A DNA stretch of 64,000 nucleotides from Streptomyces sp. TSRI0107 (GCF_001905845.1 NZ_LIVZ01000004.1:1-64000), one strand, 5' to 3'. Shown: positions 24,492 to 33,391, counted from the stretch's first letter. Translations and numbers: made by a program. The notes: a model not told the origin generated them from the letters alone.

Positions 24492-25133
24492 TCACGGTGA
24501 GAGCAGGCGGGGCGACAGCGCCCCGCAGGGCACCAGCTCCATCTCCGCCCCGGCGTCGCGCAGGTCCGTGAGCACCAGCTCGTCGTACATCATCACGCCC
24601 GTCTGCTCGGGCCAGATCACGGCCCACAGCCACAGCCCCAGCGCCTCCCCGGCGAACACCGCACGGTCGTCCGGGGTGCCGGAGACATGCCAGAGCGGGG
24701 TGGGCCGGCCGGCGGCGAGCACCTTGGCCTGCGGCGGTTTCTCGACGTTCACGTACGGTCCGGGGTCGGGCCCGTCGACGCCCGCGTAGCGCGAGCCGAG
24801 GCCGACGCCGAGTTCCTCGGCCACCAGGATCAGCTCACCGACACCCCCGAGCGGACTGGGCCCCGAGCAGGCCAGCGCCGTGGCACGGCCGCCGCTGCGG
24901 TCGTCACCCGCGCAGAGCACACCCGTGTAGAGCCAGCCGATCGGCAACGGCCACGGCATCCACACCGGCACCTGCGCGCGACGCACCGCGACGGCAAGGG
25001 CCTCGACGCTGGGCGGGACCACGGGCTGCAGCGGATAGACCGCCCCGTGCACGTCGCACTGCCAGGAGTCGGAGAAGAGTCCGGGCGCCCTGACCCGGCC
25101 ACCGCACTTCGGGCAACTGGGTTCGCCCCTCAT
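24492..25133 (-). CDS. Conserved actinobacterial protein with N-terminal zinc ribbon (DUF6758-like)
   Basis: A 213-aa protein. The first 30 residues hold a CPKCGG...C zinc-ribbon-like knuckle with a further His. The remainder is a single mixed domain with WMPWPLPIGWLYTG and WAVIWPEQTG segments. I recognise it as a conserved Streptomyces protein, probably DUF6758, with no known role. It is separated from the divergent MFS gene by an AT-rich region. Confidence 0.7.
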   Translation of the reverse strand: MRGEPSCPKCGGRVRAPGLFSDSWQCDVHGAVYPLQPVVPPSVEALAVAVRRAQVPVWMPWPLPIGWLYTGVLCAGDDRSGGRATALACSGPSPLGGVGELILVAEELGVGLGSRYAGVDGPDPGPYVNVEKPPQAKVLAAGRPTPLWHVSGTPDDRAVFAGEALGLWLWAVIWPEQTGVMMYDELVLTDLRDAGAEMELVPCGALSPRLLSP

Positions 25134-25215
25134 AGGGCCCCACGGTCCTACCCCTGCTGCGCCACGTCAAGGACGATCACCCGTCCGGACGGAATCCCCT
25201 GTGGGTCTACTCAGG

Positions 25216-25259
25216 AGTAGTTAGATGTATGTTACATTAATTAGCCGCCCTAACTTACT
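25216..25259 (+). promoter_or_regulatory. AT-rich nested inverted repeats upstream of the MFS gene
   Basis: AGTAGTTAG (25216-25224) and CTAACTTACT (25250-25259) form an imperfect outer inverted repeat. ATGTA-TGT-TACAT (25225-25237) is a perfect inner palindrome. AT-rich DNA stands out in this genome. It is a candidate operator for a MarR or TetR-type repressor, but none is encoded next to it. Confidence 0.5.
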
Positions 25260-25312
25260 ATGTGCATACACCAACCATCTCCTCGTCGGACTCCGTCCGG
25301 ATTGGAGCGACC

Positions 25313-26536
25313 ATGGACCCCTTCGACGCGGGAGCGGATGGCCTCCTGCGGCAGCCGAAGGCCGTGTGGGCCACGGCCGGCGCATCCGTCGTCGCCTTCA
25401 TGGGCATCGGGCTCGTCGACCCGATCCTGCCGTCCATCGCCGCGGGCCTCGACGCCACGGCCAGCCAGGTCTCCCTGCTCTTCACCTCCTACTTCCTGAT
25501 CACCGCCATAGCGATGCTGGTGACCGGGTTCGTCTCCAGCCGCATCGGCGGCCGCAAGACCCTGCTGCTCGGGCTCGCCCTGGTCGTGGTCTTCGCCGGG
25601 CTGTCCGGCACCTCCGGCTCGGTCGGCGAACTCGTCGGCTTCCGGGCGGGCTGGGGACTCGGCAACGCGCTCTTCGTCTCGACGGCCCTCGCGGTGATCG
25701 TCGGCGCGGCGGCCGGCGGCAGCGCGGCGGCGATCCTGCTGTACGAGTCCGCGCTGGGCCTCGGCATGGCCTGCGGGCCGCTGCTGGGCGCCCTGCTCGG
25801 CGACGCCAGCTGGCGCTACCCGTTCTTCGGCACCGCGGTCCTGATGGCGGTCGGCTTCCTGTGCATCACGGCGTTCCTGAAGGAACAGCCCAGGCCGGCC
25901 CGCAAGACCTCGCTGCTCGACCCGATCCGGGCGCTCGGCCACGGCGGTCTGGCCACGGCCGCGGTCTCGGCGTTCTTCTACAACTACACGTTCTTCACCG
26001 TGCTGGCCTTCACCCCGTTCGTGCTGGACATGACGCCGTACAAGTCGGGTGCCGTGTTCTTCGCCTGGGGTGTGCTGCTCGCCGTCTTCTCGGTGATCGT
26101 GGCCCCGCGCATGCAGGCGCGGTTCGGCTCGCTGAAGGTGCTCGGCGGCTCACTCGTGCTGCTCGCCGCCGACGTACTCGTCCTCGGCTACGGCGACCAC
26201 ACCACCGCCGTCGTCTGCACCATCCTGTCCGGCGCCTTCATCGGCGTGAACAACACCGTCTACACCGAACTGGCGCTCGGCGTCTCGGACGCCCCGCGCC
26301 CGGTGGCGAGCGCCGGCTACAACTTCGTGCGCTGGTTCGCGGCGGCCGCCGCGCCCTACCTCGCGCCGAAGATCGAGGAGTGGACCGACCTCCACATCCC
26401 GTTCGTGGTCGCCGCGGTCACGGCGGTGGCGGGCGCGGTCGTCGTCGCCGTACGGCGCAAGGCCCTCGTCACCGAGGCCGAGGAGCCTCAGCCCCGGCAC
26501 GCCGGCGAGGACGGGGTGTCGGCGTTCGCCAACTGA
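25313..26536 (+). CDS. Major facilitator superfamily transporter (DHA1-type)
   Basis: A 407-aa protein with 12 predicted hydrophobic helices. The first is followed by DPILPSIAAGL, and the loop 2-3 motif is GFVSSRIGGRKT, typical of MFS drug:proton antiporters. The C-terminus is hydrophilic. ATG at 25313 follows GGAG at 7-nt spacing. The AT-rich palindromic upstream region suggests inducible expression. Substrate unknown; drug or metabolite efflux is likely. Confidence 0.9.
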   Translation: MDPFDAGADGLLRQPKAVWATAGASVVAFMGIGLVDPILPSIAAGLDATASQVSLLFTSYFLITAIAMLVTGFVSSRIGGRKTLLLGLALVVVFAGLSGTSGSVGELVGFRAGWGLGNALFVSTALAVIVGAAAGGSAAAILLYESALGLGMACGPLLGALLGDASWRYPFFGTAVLMAVGFLCITAFLKEQPRPARKTSLLDPIRALGHGGLATAAVSAFFYNYTFFTVLAFTPFVLDMTPYKSGAVFFAWGVLLAVFSVIVAPRMQARFGSLKVLGGSLVLLAADVLVLGYGDHTTAVVCTILSGAFIGVNNTVYTELALGVSDAPRPVASAGYNFVRWFAAAAAPYLAPKIEEWTDLHIPFVVAAVTAVAGAVVVAVRRKALVTEAEEPQPRHAGEDGVSAFAN

Positions 26537-26566
26537 CCAGGCCGGACCGGGGGTTGGTGAGATCCG

Positions 26567-27151
26567 TCACCCGAGCGGGACGGACGTGCGGAGCGGATCA
26601 CGCAGGTCCGTCCCCTGGTTCAGCCAGCGCTCCTGGAGCGCCTGCGCGCCGTGCACGCGCTTCCAGGCGGCCTCGTTCGGGGTCATCGGCAGCAGCGGCA
26701 GGAACCGTACGGGGTCCATCGGGGCGTCCAGCTCCAGGTCCTCGACCAGGCCGCCGGGCTCGGCGACCAGCACCGAGGTGAACGGGGCGCCCGGCCACAG
26801 CGGCTCACCCACGTCCAGCGACGCGCCCGGCGCCACGACCACACCCTCGACCTGCGGGGACGCGGCGAGCACGGCCAGCGGGCGGAGCACCTTGTCGGTG
26901 TCGGCGAGCCCGGCGCGGACCGACAGCACCAGTTCGACGCGGGGGCCCTTGACCGGGTCGGCGACCACGGCGGTGGGATCGGTCATGGGCTGGGCCGACA
27001 TGCCGAGGGTCGCGTAGCGAACGATGTCCCCCTCGGTGAAGCGCAGCACCTCGATGCGGTCCGTGCCGAGGAAGGTGACCGCCGCGCGGGCGTCCGGCTC
27101 ACCGAGCGCGGTGCGCAACCGGGCCTCGACCAGAGGAAGAACATCAACCAT
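26567..27151 (-). CDS. Suppressor-of-fused (SUFU)-domain protein
   Basis: A 194-aa protein matching the SUFU domain pattern: an N-terminal helix with VTFLGTDRIEVLRF, RVELVLSV, and a C-terminal PLLPMTPNEAAWKRVHG segment. In bacteria the domain is common in immunity proteins of toxin systems and in stand-alone proteins; no toxin gene is adjacent here. TATGCT lies 6 nt before the ATG at 27151 and there is no Shine-Dalgarno, so it is probably leaderless. Confidence 0.8.
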   Translation of the reverse strand: MVDVLPLVEARLRTALGEPDARAAVTFLGTDRIEVLRFTEGDIVRYATLGMSAQPMTDPTAVVADPVKGPRVELVLSVRAGLADTDKVLRPLAVLAASPQVEGVVVAPGASLDVGEPLWPGAPFTSVLVAEPGGLVEDLELDAPMDPVRFLPLLPMTPNEAAWKRVHGAQALQERWLNQGTDLRDPLRTSVPLG

Positions 27152-27646
27152 GCGGCGAGCATAGAACTCGTCAGGACCGGGCAAAGCAGCGCCTTGACAC
27201 TTCAGTCGGCTGATACTCTTGGCCGGTGGTCGGGCAGCACGCGGCAACGTGTGCGTCAAGTCCCGACGCCACGGGAACCCTTATAGGGGTTGGGCTCGTC
27301 CCTCACCAGGGACCGACCGGAGGAGGTGGGGCTGTCATGGATCGAAGTCGACCGTGCAGTACCACCCGCTCTTCCGGCCACTGATGTAGCTCTGGCTCTA
27401 GCTGGCTGCCGCCTTTCGCGTGCGCGTCTTCGTCCGGAAGAGCACTTCGTTTCGCCTTGTCTGATCTGTCTGTTCTGTCTGGCCTGCATCAGCAGCTGAC
27501 TCAGTAGCGAAGCTCGCCACCGCGACGGTGCGGTGCTCCCCGCTTTGTGGACGTGCCAAACATCCGCAGTGAAAAAACGTCCTCATTCCGGGTAGTTCCA
27601 CCCGTCGTCGGCGGTCTTTCGTTGCCCGTTGCGAAGGAGCCTGCCC
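27152..27646 (+). promoter_or_regulatory. 495-bp region with long leader upstream of corA
   Basis: No conventional gene is seen. It contains a TTGACA hexamer (27194), a small AACCC/GGGTT hairpin (about 27277), a GTCCCT/AGGGAC hairpin (about 27301-27316), a very strong GGAGGAGGTGGGG site with a 15-codon open frame, then a pyrimidine-rich TCTGTCTGTTCTGTCTGG stretch. The M-box magnesium riboswitch is not recognisable. A translational leader controlling corA is possible. Confidence 0.4.
27337..27384 (+). CDS. Possible 15-aa leader peptide upstream of corA
   Basis: ATG at 27337 is preceded by GGAGGAGGTGGGG, one of the strongest ribosome sites in the window, and opens a 15-codon frame (MDRSRPCSTTRSSGH). 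Nothing longer starts there. It may be a leader peptide for the magnesium transporter 260 bp downstream. Translation is inferred from the ribosome site only. Confidence 0.35.
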   Translation: MDRSRPCSTTRSSGH

Positions 27647-28762
27647 ATGTCGATGATTCGCGACCTGCGCGCCGCCGTCCGCCCGTCCCGCCCCGCGCTG
27701 CGCAAGGACACCGGCGGCTACGACACCACCCGCGACCCGGCGACCGCCTCCGCCGTCGTCGACTGCGCCGTCTACCGCGACGGCGCCCGCGTCCAGACGC
27801 CCCAGCCGCTCACCCCGCACGAGGCGATGCGCCAGGTGCGCCGCGACGGAGGTTTCGTCTGGATCGGGTTGCACGAGCCGACCGAGGCCGAATTCTCCGG
27901 CATCGCCCGCGAGTTCGGGCTGCACCCGCTCGCCGTGGAGGACGCCGTCCAGGCCCACCAGCGGCCCAAGCTGGAGCGTTACGACGACTCCCTCTTCACC
28001 GTCTTCAAGACCATCCACTACGTCGAGCACGACGAGCTGACCGCCAACAGCCAGGTCGTCGAGACCGGCGAGGTGATGTGCTTCACCGGCCAGGACTTCT
28101 TCATCACCGTCCGGCACGGCGGCCAGGGCTCGCTGCGAGGGCTGCGGCACCGGCTCCAGGACGACCCGGAGCTGCTGTCGAAGGGCCCCTCGGCGGTGCT
28201 GCACGCCATCGCCGACCACGTCGTCGACGGATACATCGCCGTCGCGGACGCGGTGCAGGACGACATCGACGAGGTCGAGACCGAGGTGTTCTCGCCCGGC
28301 CGCAAGGGCACCCCGCGCGGCACCGACGCCGGCCGGATCTACCAACTCAAGCGCGAGGTGCTGGAGTTCAAGCGGGCGGTGTCGCCGCTGGTGCGGCCGT
28401 TGCAGCTGCTGAGCGAGCGGCCGATGCGGCTGATCGACCCGGACATCCAGAAGTACTTCCGGGACGTCGCCGACCACCTGGCCCGGGTGCAGGAGCAGGT
28501 CATGGGCTTCGACGAGCTGCTCAACTCCATCCTCCAGGCCAACCTCGCCCAGGCGTCCGTGGCGCAGAACGAGGACATGCGGAAGATCACCTCGTGGGCG
28601 GCCATCATCGCCGTACCGACGATGGTCTGCGGTGTGTACGGGATGAACTTCGACCACATGCCCGAGCTGCGGTGGAGGTTCGGCTACCCGATGGTGCTCG
28701 GCATCACCGCGATGATCTGTCTCGGCATCCACCGCACCCTGAAGCGCAACGGCTGGCTGTGA
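27647..28762 (+). CDS. corA: CorA-type magnesium/cobalt transporter
   Basis: A 371-aa CorA channel. A large N-terminal cytoplasmic domain with a long helix (EVLEFKRAVSPLVRPL) leads to two C-terminal membrane helices, the first ending in the signature YGMNF (GMN at 332-334). It pentamerises to pass Mg2+ inward. AAGGAG precedes the ATG. With the MgtE-like and DUF1003 genes nearby this is a divalent-cation cluster; a corA homologue sits in the same block in M. tuberculosis (Rv1239c, from memory). Confidence 0.95.
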   Translation: MSMIRDLRAAVRPSRPALRKDTGGYDTTRDPATASAVVDCAVYRDGARVQTPQPLTPHEAMRQVRRDGGFVWIGLHEPTEAEFSGIAREFGLHPLAVEDAVQAHQRPKLERYDDSLFTVFKTIHYVEHDELTANSQVVETGEVMCFTGQDFFITVRHGGQGSLRGLRHRLQDDPELLSKGPSAVLHAIADHVVDGYIAVADAVQDDIDEVETEVFSPGRKGTPRGTDAGRIYQLKREVLEFKRAVSPLVRPLQLLSERPMRLIDPDIQKYFRDVADHLARVQEQVMGFDELLNSILQANLAQASVAQNEDMRKITSWAAIIAVPTMVCGVYGMNFDHMPELRWRFGYPMVLGITAMICLGIHRTLKRNGWL

Positions 28763-28785
28763 CCCGGCCTGGATAGGCTGGGCCC

Positions 28786-29298
28786 ATGACAACCGAGCTG
28801 CTCGACCGGGCCCTCGTCGAGGAGGCCACGAAGAAGTCCGGCCTCATCTGGGTACAGGGGCCCGGCGCGCCCGTCCGCGCGCTCTGGCACGCCTGGCACG
28901 AGGGCGCCGCCTGCGTGGTCGGCGACGGGCCGGGCGAGCAGCCGCTGCCGGGGCTGGCCGACGGCGCCGCCGCCGAGGTGACCGTGCGCAGCAAGGACAA
29001 GGGCGGCCGTGTCGTCGCCTGGACCGCGACGGTCGTGGAGCTGGCGCCGGACTCCGAGGCGTGGGAGGCGGCGGTCGCCGAGCTGAAGGGCAAGCGGCTC
29101 AACGCGCCCGACGGCGAGGCGATGACCGGGCGCTGGCGCCGTGAGTGCCGGGTGCTGCGCCTGGAGCCGACCGGGACGGTCCTGCCGCTGCCGGAGGGCT
29201 CGCTCGCCGAGGCCCCGCTGCCGAGCGCGGCAACGACCCGCCGGCCGATCCCCGCCGCGCTGCCCCGCCTGCTGATGAAGCGGCGCAAGCGCAAGTAG
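28786..29298 (+). CDS. Conserved protein, possibly split-barrel fold
   Basis: A 170-aa protein with SGLIWVQGPG, ALWHAWHEGAACVVGDG and VTVRSKDKGGRVVAW strands, a beta-rich pattern somewhat like pyridoxamine-phosphate-oxidase split barrels. The C-terminus is a basic tail (LLMKRRKRK). Function unknown. TAGGCT lies 6 nt before the ATG and no Shine-Dalgarno is present: leaderless layout, with the promoter in the 23-bp gap after corA. Confidence 0.65.
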   Translation: MTTELLDRALVEEATKKSGLIWVQGPGAPVRALWHAWHEGAACVVGDGPGEQPLPGLADGAAAEVTVRSKDKGGRVVAWTATVVELAPDSEAWEAAVAELKGKRLNAPDGEAMTGRWRRECRVLRLEPTGTVLPLPEGSLAEAPLPSAATTRRPIPAALPRLLMKRRKRK

Positions 29299-29314
29299 GT
29301 CGGCGGCGCCGGCG

Positions 29315-30058
29315 CTACGACGTCGGCAGCTGCTGCCCGTAGTCCACCGTCTCGCTCTTCTTCGGCTCGTTCAGGGCGAAGTCCTCACCCCAGGCCGAGA
29401 ACGTCAGCGTGCCCGCGTCGCCGCCGCGCACCAGCCGCAGCGGGTACGGCTTGCCCTCCAGGGAGACGTCGAGGGTGCCGCCGGAGCCCTGGTCGCCGGT
29501 GATGCGGACGGTGCGCACGCCGGACTGCTCGTGGCGGCCGTCGTTCTTCAGGGTGCCGTGCAGGGTGAGCAGGCTGTCGAGGAGGACGTCCTTGTCGGTG
29601 AAGCCGCTGAACCGCTTGTAGGAGGGGTCGCCCTCGGGCACCTTGACGTACTTGCCGTCGAGCTTGCCGGCGGCGGCCGCGTCGCCCTCGCCGCCCTCCG
29701 GGTCCCAGAACGCGGTGTCCGCCTTCAGATACAGCTGCTCACCGATCCGCAGCAGCTCGAACGCCGCGCCCTCCGCGGTGACGGACCCGGTGCCGCCGTC
29801 GTCCTTCAGCCGCATGTCGAGCTTGTACGTGCTGCCGCCGGCGACGACGGTCCCGGACAGCCGGACCGCCTCGGCCGACACCGCGGCCGCGCGCGTCTTC
29901 GCCTGGATCTTCTCGGGGGTCAGCTTGCCCACCCCGTTGGTGCCCGCGTCCGGGTCCTCGCTACTGCATCCCGTCAGCCCCACGCCCGTCACCACCAGCG
30001 CGCAGATCGCGCTCACCAGCGTGGCCCGGCGGGTACGGCCCGGGGGAATCGCAGTCAC
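29315..30058 (-). CDS. LppX/LprAFG-type lipoprotein
   Basis: A 247-aa lipoprotein: signal peptide with lipobox LTGCSS, then a single domain (VRLSGTVVAGGSTYKLDMRL, GEQLYLKAD, GTLDVSLEGKPYPLRLV) with the strand pattern of LppX/LprG proteins, which bind lipids in a hydrophobic cavity. Glycolipid carriage is known in mycobacteria; the ligand here is unknown. GTG at 30058 is chosen because it puts the basic n-region directly before the signal helix; the open frame extends to 30154. Confidence 0.8.
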   Translation of the reverse strand: MTAIPPGRTRRATLVSAICALVVTGVGLTGCSSEDPDAGTNGVGKLTPEKIQAKTRAAAVSAEAVRLSGTVVAGGSTYKLDMRLKDDGGTGSVTAEGAAFELLRIGEQLYLKADTAFWDPEGGEGDAAAAGKLDGKYVKVPEGDPSYKRFSGFTDKDVLLDSLLTLHGTLKNDGRHEQSGVRTVRITGDQGSGGTLDVSLEGKPYPLRLVRGGDAGTLTFSAWGEDFALNEPKKSETVDYGQQLPTS

Positions 30059-30245
30059 AGGTGGGGCTGCCTTTCTGACGGGGGTCCGGTCGGCGTACCG
30101 CAGAGTACCGGGGCCGGGAGGAGGGAACGGAGCCAGATCGTCCGGACCGCTCACCAGGGCGTATCCGATCCGGACGGGCTAGCCTGAAGCCCACCCGAAC
30201 GGGCAACCCGGACACAGCGGACTGATGGAAGCGGAGGTGCGGAAC

Positions 30246-31529
30246 ATGGCAGCGGGCGCCCCCCGGATCTTCGTCTCGCACCTGGCCGGCATCGCCGTCT
30301 TCGACCCCGCCGGCGACCAGGTGGGCCGGGTGCGGGACCTCGTCGTGATGCTGCGGGTCGCCCGGCGGCCACCGCGGCTGCTGGGCCTGGTCGTCGAACT
30401 CGCCACCCGCCGGCGCATCTTCCTGCCCATGACCCGGGTCACCGGCATCGAGTCCGGCCAGGTCATCACCACCGGCGTGCTCAACGTCCGCCGCTTCGAG
30501 CAGCGCCCCACCGAACGGCTCGTCTTCGGCGAGCTGCTGGACCGGCGCGTCACGCTCGTCGAGGACGGTGAGGAGGTCACCGTCCTGGATCTGTCGGTGC
30601 AGCAGCTCCCGGCCCGCCGGGACTGGGAGATCGACCGGGTGTTCGTACGGAAGGGGCGCAAGGGCGGGGCCTTCCGCCGGGCCAAGGGCGAGACGCTGAC
30701 CGTCGAATGGTCGGCGGTCACCGGGTTCTCCCTGGAGGAGCACGGGCAGGGCGCCGAGAACCTGCTCGCCACCTTCGAGCAGCTGCGCCCCGCCGACCTG
30801 GCGAACGTCCTGCACCACCTCTCGCCCAAGCGCCGCGCCGAGGTCGCCGCGGCCCTCGACGACGACCGGCTCGCCGACGTCCTGGAGGAGCTGCCGGAGG
30901 ACGACCAGATCGAGATCCTCGGCAAGCTGAAGGGCGAGCGCGCGGCCGACGTCCTGGAGGCGATGGACCCGGACGACGCGGCCGACCTGCTCGCCGAGCT
31001 GCCGAAGGAGGAGCAGGAGCGGCTGCTGAGCCTGATGCAGCCCGCCGACGCGGCCGACATGCGCCGCCTGATGTCGTACGAGGAGCACACGGCCGGCGGT
31101 CTGATGACGACCGAGCCGATCGTGCTGCGCCCGGACGCCACCGTCGCGGACGCCCTCGCGCGGGTCCGCAACCGCGACCTCTCCCCCGCCCTCGCCGCCC
31201 AGGTCTACGTGTGCCGGCCGCCCGACGAGACCCCGACCGGGAAGTACCTGGGCACGGTGCACTTCCAGCGGTTGCTGCGCGACCCGCCGTTCACCCTGGT
31301 CAGCTCGCTCGTCGACGACGATCTGCAGCCGCTCGCGCCGGACGCCGCGCTGCCCGTGGTCGCCGGGTTCTTCGCGACGTACGACATGGTCGCGGCGCCC
31401 GTGGTCGACGAGTCCGGGTCGCTGCTGGGGGCGGTCACCGTGGACGACGTACTGGACCACATGCTGCCCGAGGACTGGCGGGAGACCGAGTTCCATCTGG
31501 ACGAGGGGGCGGGCGCCCATGGCTCCTGA
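30246..31529 (+). CDS. Soluble MgtE-like protein (MgtE N domain plus CBS pair, no channel)
   Basis: A 427-aa protein. Residues 1-140 contain two PRC-barrel-like beta segments. Residues about 150-270 are a MgtE N superhelix (LRPADLANVLHHLSP, DVLEELPEDDQIEIL). A CBS pair follows (GGLMTTEPIVLRPDATVADAL, FFATYDMVAAPVVDE, VTVDDVLDHML). The five-helix MgtE channel is absent. GGAGG precedes the ATG. It overlaps the DUF1003 membrane gene by 11 bp, so the two probably act together. A Mg2+ or nucleotide sensor role is inferred. Confidence 0.85.
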   Translation: MAAGAPRIFVSHLAGIAVFDPAGDQVGRVRDLVVMLRVARRPPRLLGLVVELATRRRIFLPMTRVTGIESGQVITTGVLNVRRFEQRPTERLVFGELLDRRVTLVEDGEEVTVLDLSVQQLPARRDWEIDRVFVRKGRKGGAFRRAKGETLTVEWSAVTGFSLEEHGQGAENLLATFEQLRPADLANVLHHLSPKRRAEVAAALDDDRLADVLEELPEDDQIEILGKLKGERAADVLEAMDPDDAADLLAELPKEEQERLLSLMQPADAADMRRLMSYEEHTAGGLMTTEPIVLRPDATVADALARVRNRDLSPALAAQVYVCRPPDETPTGKYLGTVHFQRLLRDPPFTLVSSLVDDDLQPLAPDAALPVVAGFFATYDMVAAPVVDESGSLLGAVTVDDVLDHMLPEDWRETEFHLDEGAGAHGS

Positions 31530-32136
31530 GCGCGAGACGTCCCGGGAGGCGGCCCGCGAGCGCGCGCCCGCCGGGGCCACCGCCACCACCCGCCCGCGCG
31601 CCCGGCTGGACCTGCCGCGCCCGCCGCGCCCGCGCATCCTGCCCGAGTGGGACCCGGAGGCCTTCGGGCGGCTCTCGGAGCGCATCGCGCGCTTCCTCGG
31701 CACCGGCCGGTTCATCGTCTGGATGACCTTCGTCATCATCATGTGGGTGCTCTGGAACGTGTCCGCGCCGCGCGACCTGCGGTTCGACGAGTACCCGTTC
31801 ATCTTCCTGACCCTGATGCTCTCGCTCCAGGCCTCCTACGCCGCCCCGCTGATCCTGCTCGCGCAGAACCGGCAGGACGACCGCGACCGGGTCAACCTCG
31901 AACAGGACCGCAAGCAGAACGAGCGGTCCATCGCGGACACCGAGTACCTGACCCGGGAGATCGCGGCCCTGCGGATCGGCCTCGGCGAGGTCGCGACCCG
32001 CGACTGGATCCGCTCCGAGCTCCAGGACCTGGTGAAGGAGATGGAGGAACGGACCGACGGCCACCACGGGCGGGAGGACGGCCACCACGTATTCCCGGCA
32101 GATCGGTCGGCGGGACGTGACGTAGACGACCGCTGA
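31519..32136 (+). CDS. DUF1003 membrane protein
   Basis: A 205-aa protein with a Pro/Arg-rich N-terminus, two membrane helices (FIVWMTFVIIMWVLWNV and FIFLTLMLSLQASYAAPLIL) and the DUF1003 signature LLAQNRQDDRDR right after the second, then a coiled-coil-like helix. Family function unknown. It is translationally coupled to the MgtE-like sensor; one idea is that it provides the membrane part missing from that protein. Confidence 0.85.
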   Translation: MAPERETSREAARERAPAGATATTRPRARLDLPRPPRPRILPEWDPEAFGRLSERIARFLGTGRFIVWMTFVIIMWVLWNVSAPRDLRFDEYPFIFLTLMLSLQASYAAPLILLAQNRQDDRDRVNLEQDRKQNERSIADTEYLTREIAALRIGLGEVATRDWIRSELQDLVKEMEERTDGHHGREDGHHVFPADRSAGRDVDDR

Positions 32137-32179
32137 CGGGCATCCCGGGGGCCCCGTGCGGCGCCGTACCATCGTCCTT

Positions 32180-33313
32180 ATGGCTACGGAAGACGCGGTG
32201 CGCGAAGCACTGGCGACGGTGAACGACCCCGAGATCAACCGACCCATCACCGAACTCGGGATGGTCAAGTCGGTGGACATCGGCGCGGACGGAACGGTCG
32301 CCGTCACCGTGTACCTGACGGTGTCGGGCTGCCCCATGCGCGACACGATCACCCAGCGGGTGACCGAGGCGGTCTCCCGCGTCGAGGGCGTCACCCGGGT
32401 CGACGTCACGCTGGACGTGATGAGCGACGAGCAGCGCAAGGAGCTGGCGACGGCCCTGCGCGGCGGCCAGACCGAGCGCGAGGTGCCCTTCGCCAAGCCC
32501 GGCAACCTCACCCGTGTCTACGCGGTCGCCTCCGGCAAGGGCGGCGTCGGCAAGTCGTCGGTGACGGTGAACCTGGCGGCGGCGATGGCGGCGGACGGCC
32601 TGAAGGTCGGTGTCGTCGACGCCGACATCTACGGCCACTCCGTGCCGCGCATGCTGGGCGCCGACGGGCGGCCCACCCAGGTCGAGAACATGATCATGCC
32701 GCCGTCGGCGAACGGCGTGAAGGTCATCTCCATCGGCATGTTCACCCCGGGCAACGCCCCCGTCGTCTGGCGCGGCCCGATGCTCCACCGCGCCCTCCAG
32801 CAGTTCCTGGCGGACGTGTACTGGGGCGACCTCGACGTCCTGCTCCTCGACCTGCCGCCCGGCACCGGCGACATCGCCATCTCCATCGCCCAGCTGATCC
32901 CGAACGCCGAGATCCTGGTCGTGACGACCCCGCAGCAGGCCGCCGCCGAGGTGGCCGAGCGCGCGGGCTCCATCGCGGTCCAGACCCACCAGAAGATCGT
33001 CGGCGTCGTCGAGAACATGTCCGGCCTGCCCTGCCCGCACTGCGGCGAGATGGTCGACGTCTTCGGCACGGGCGGCGGCCAGCTCGTCGCCGACGGCCTG
33101 ACCCGTACGACGGGTACGAACGTCCCGGTCCTCGGCTCCATCCCGATCGACGTCCGCCTGCGTGAGGGCGGCGACGAGGGCAGGCCGGTCGTCCTGACCG
33201 ACCCGGAGTCCCCGGCGGGCGCGGCCCTGCGCGCGATCGCGGGGAAGCTCGGCGGACGCCAGCGGGGTCTTTCGGGCCTGTCCCTGGGGATCACCCCGAA
33301 GAACAAGTTCTAG
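32180..33313 (+). CDS. mrp: Mrp/ApbC-type iron-sulfur cluster carrier ATPase
   Basis: A 377-aa P-loop NTPase. An N-terminal MIP18 (DUF59) domain has the active Cys in VSGCPMRD. Deviant Walker A SGKGGVGKS lies at 118-126, DADIYGHS follows, and the C-terminal CPHC (Cys285, Cys288) is the dimer Fe-S site. It transfers Fe-S clusters to target proteins. ATG at 32180 lies 7 nt after TACCAT with no Shine-Dalgarno: leaderless layout. It lies between the cation genes and tatB/htrA, as in mycobacteria. Confidence 0.95.
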   Translation: MATEDAVREALATVNDPEINRPITELGMVKSVDIGADGTVAVTVYLTVSGCPMRDTITQRVTEAVSRVEGVTRVDVTLDVMSDEQRKELATALRGGQTEREVPFAKPGNLTRVYAVASGKGGVGKSSVTVNLAAAMAADGLKVGVVDADIYGHSVPRMLGADGRPTQVENMIMPPSANGVKVISIGMFTPGNAPVVWRGPMLHRALQQFLADVYWGDLDVLLLDLPPGTGDIAISIAQLIPNAEILVVTTPQQAAAEVAERAGSIAVQTHQKIVGVVENMSGLPCPHCGEMVDVFGTGGGQLVADGLTRTTGTNVPVLGSIPIDVRLREGGDEGRPVVLTDPESPAGAALRAIAGKLGGRQRGLSGLSLGITPKNKF

Positions 33314-33333
33314 AGCTCCGGGCACGCTCACGC

Positions 33334-33368
33334 ACGAAGGGGCGCCGCGGCGTGCGGCGCCCCTTCGT
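33334..33368 (+). terminator. Terminator between mrp and the next minus-strand gene
   Basis: A 15-bp perfect stem (ACGAAGGGGCGCCGC) around GGCGT between convergent genes; it probably serves both directions. Confidence 0.85.
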
Positions 33369-33391
33369 CGTGCCCGGCCCTGCTCGTCGGC

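Noticed and set aside
27194..27219. TTGACA with GATACT/TACTCT as a housekeeping promoter
   Set aside because: Spacing is only 12-14 bp, too short for a normal -35/-10 pair.
27290..27499. 69-aa frame upstream of corA
   Set aside because: Cys-rich, with poor codon bias toward its end and no good ribosome site for its own start; the strong site fits the 15-codon frame better.
27400..27500. Pyrimidine-rich TCTGTCTG stretch as an RNA gene
   Set aside because: No stable fold or promoter could be recognised; kept only as part of the corA leader.
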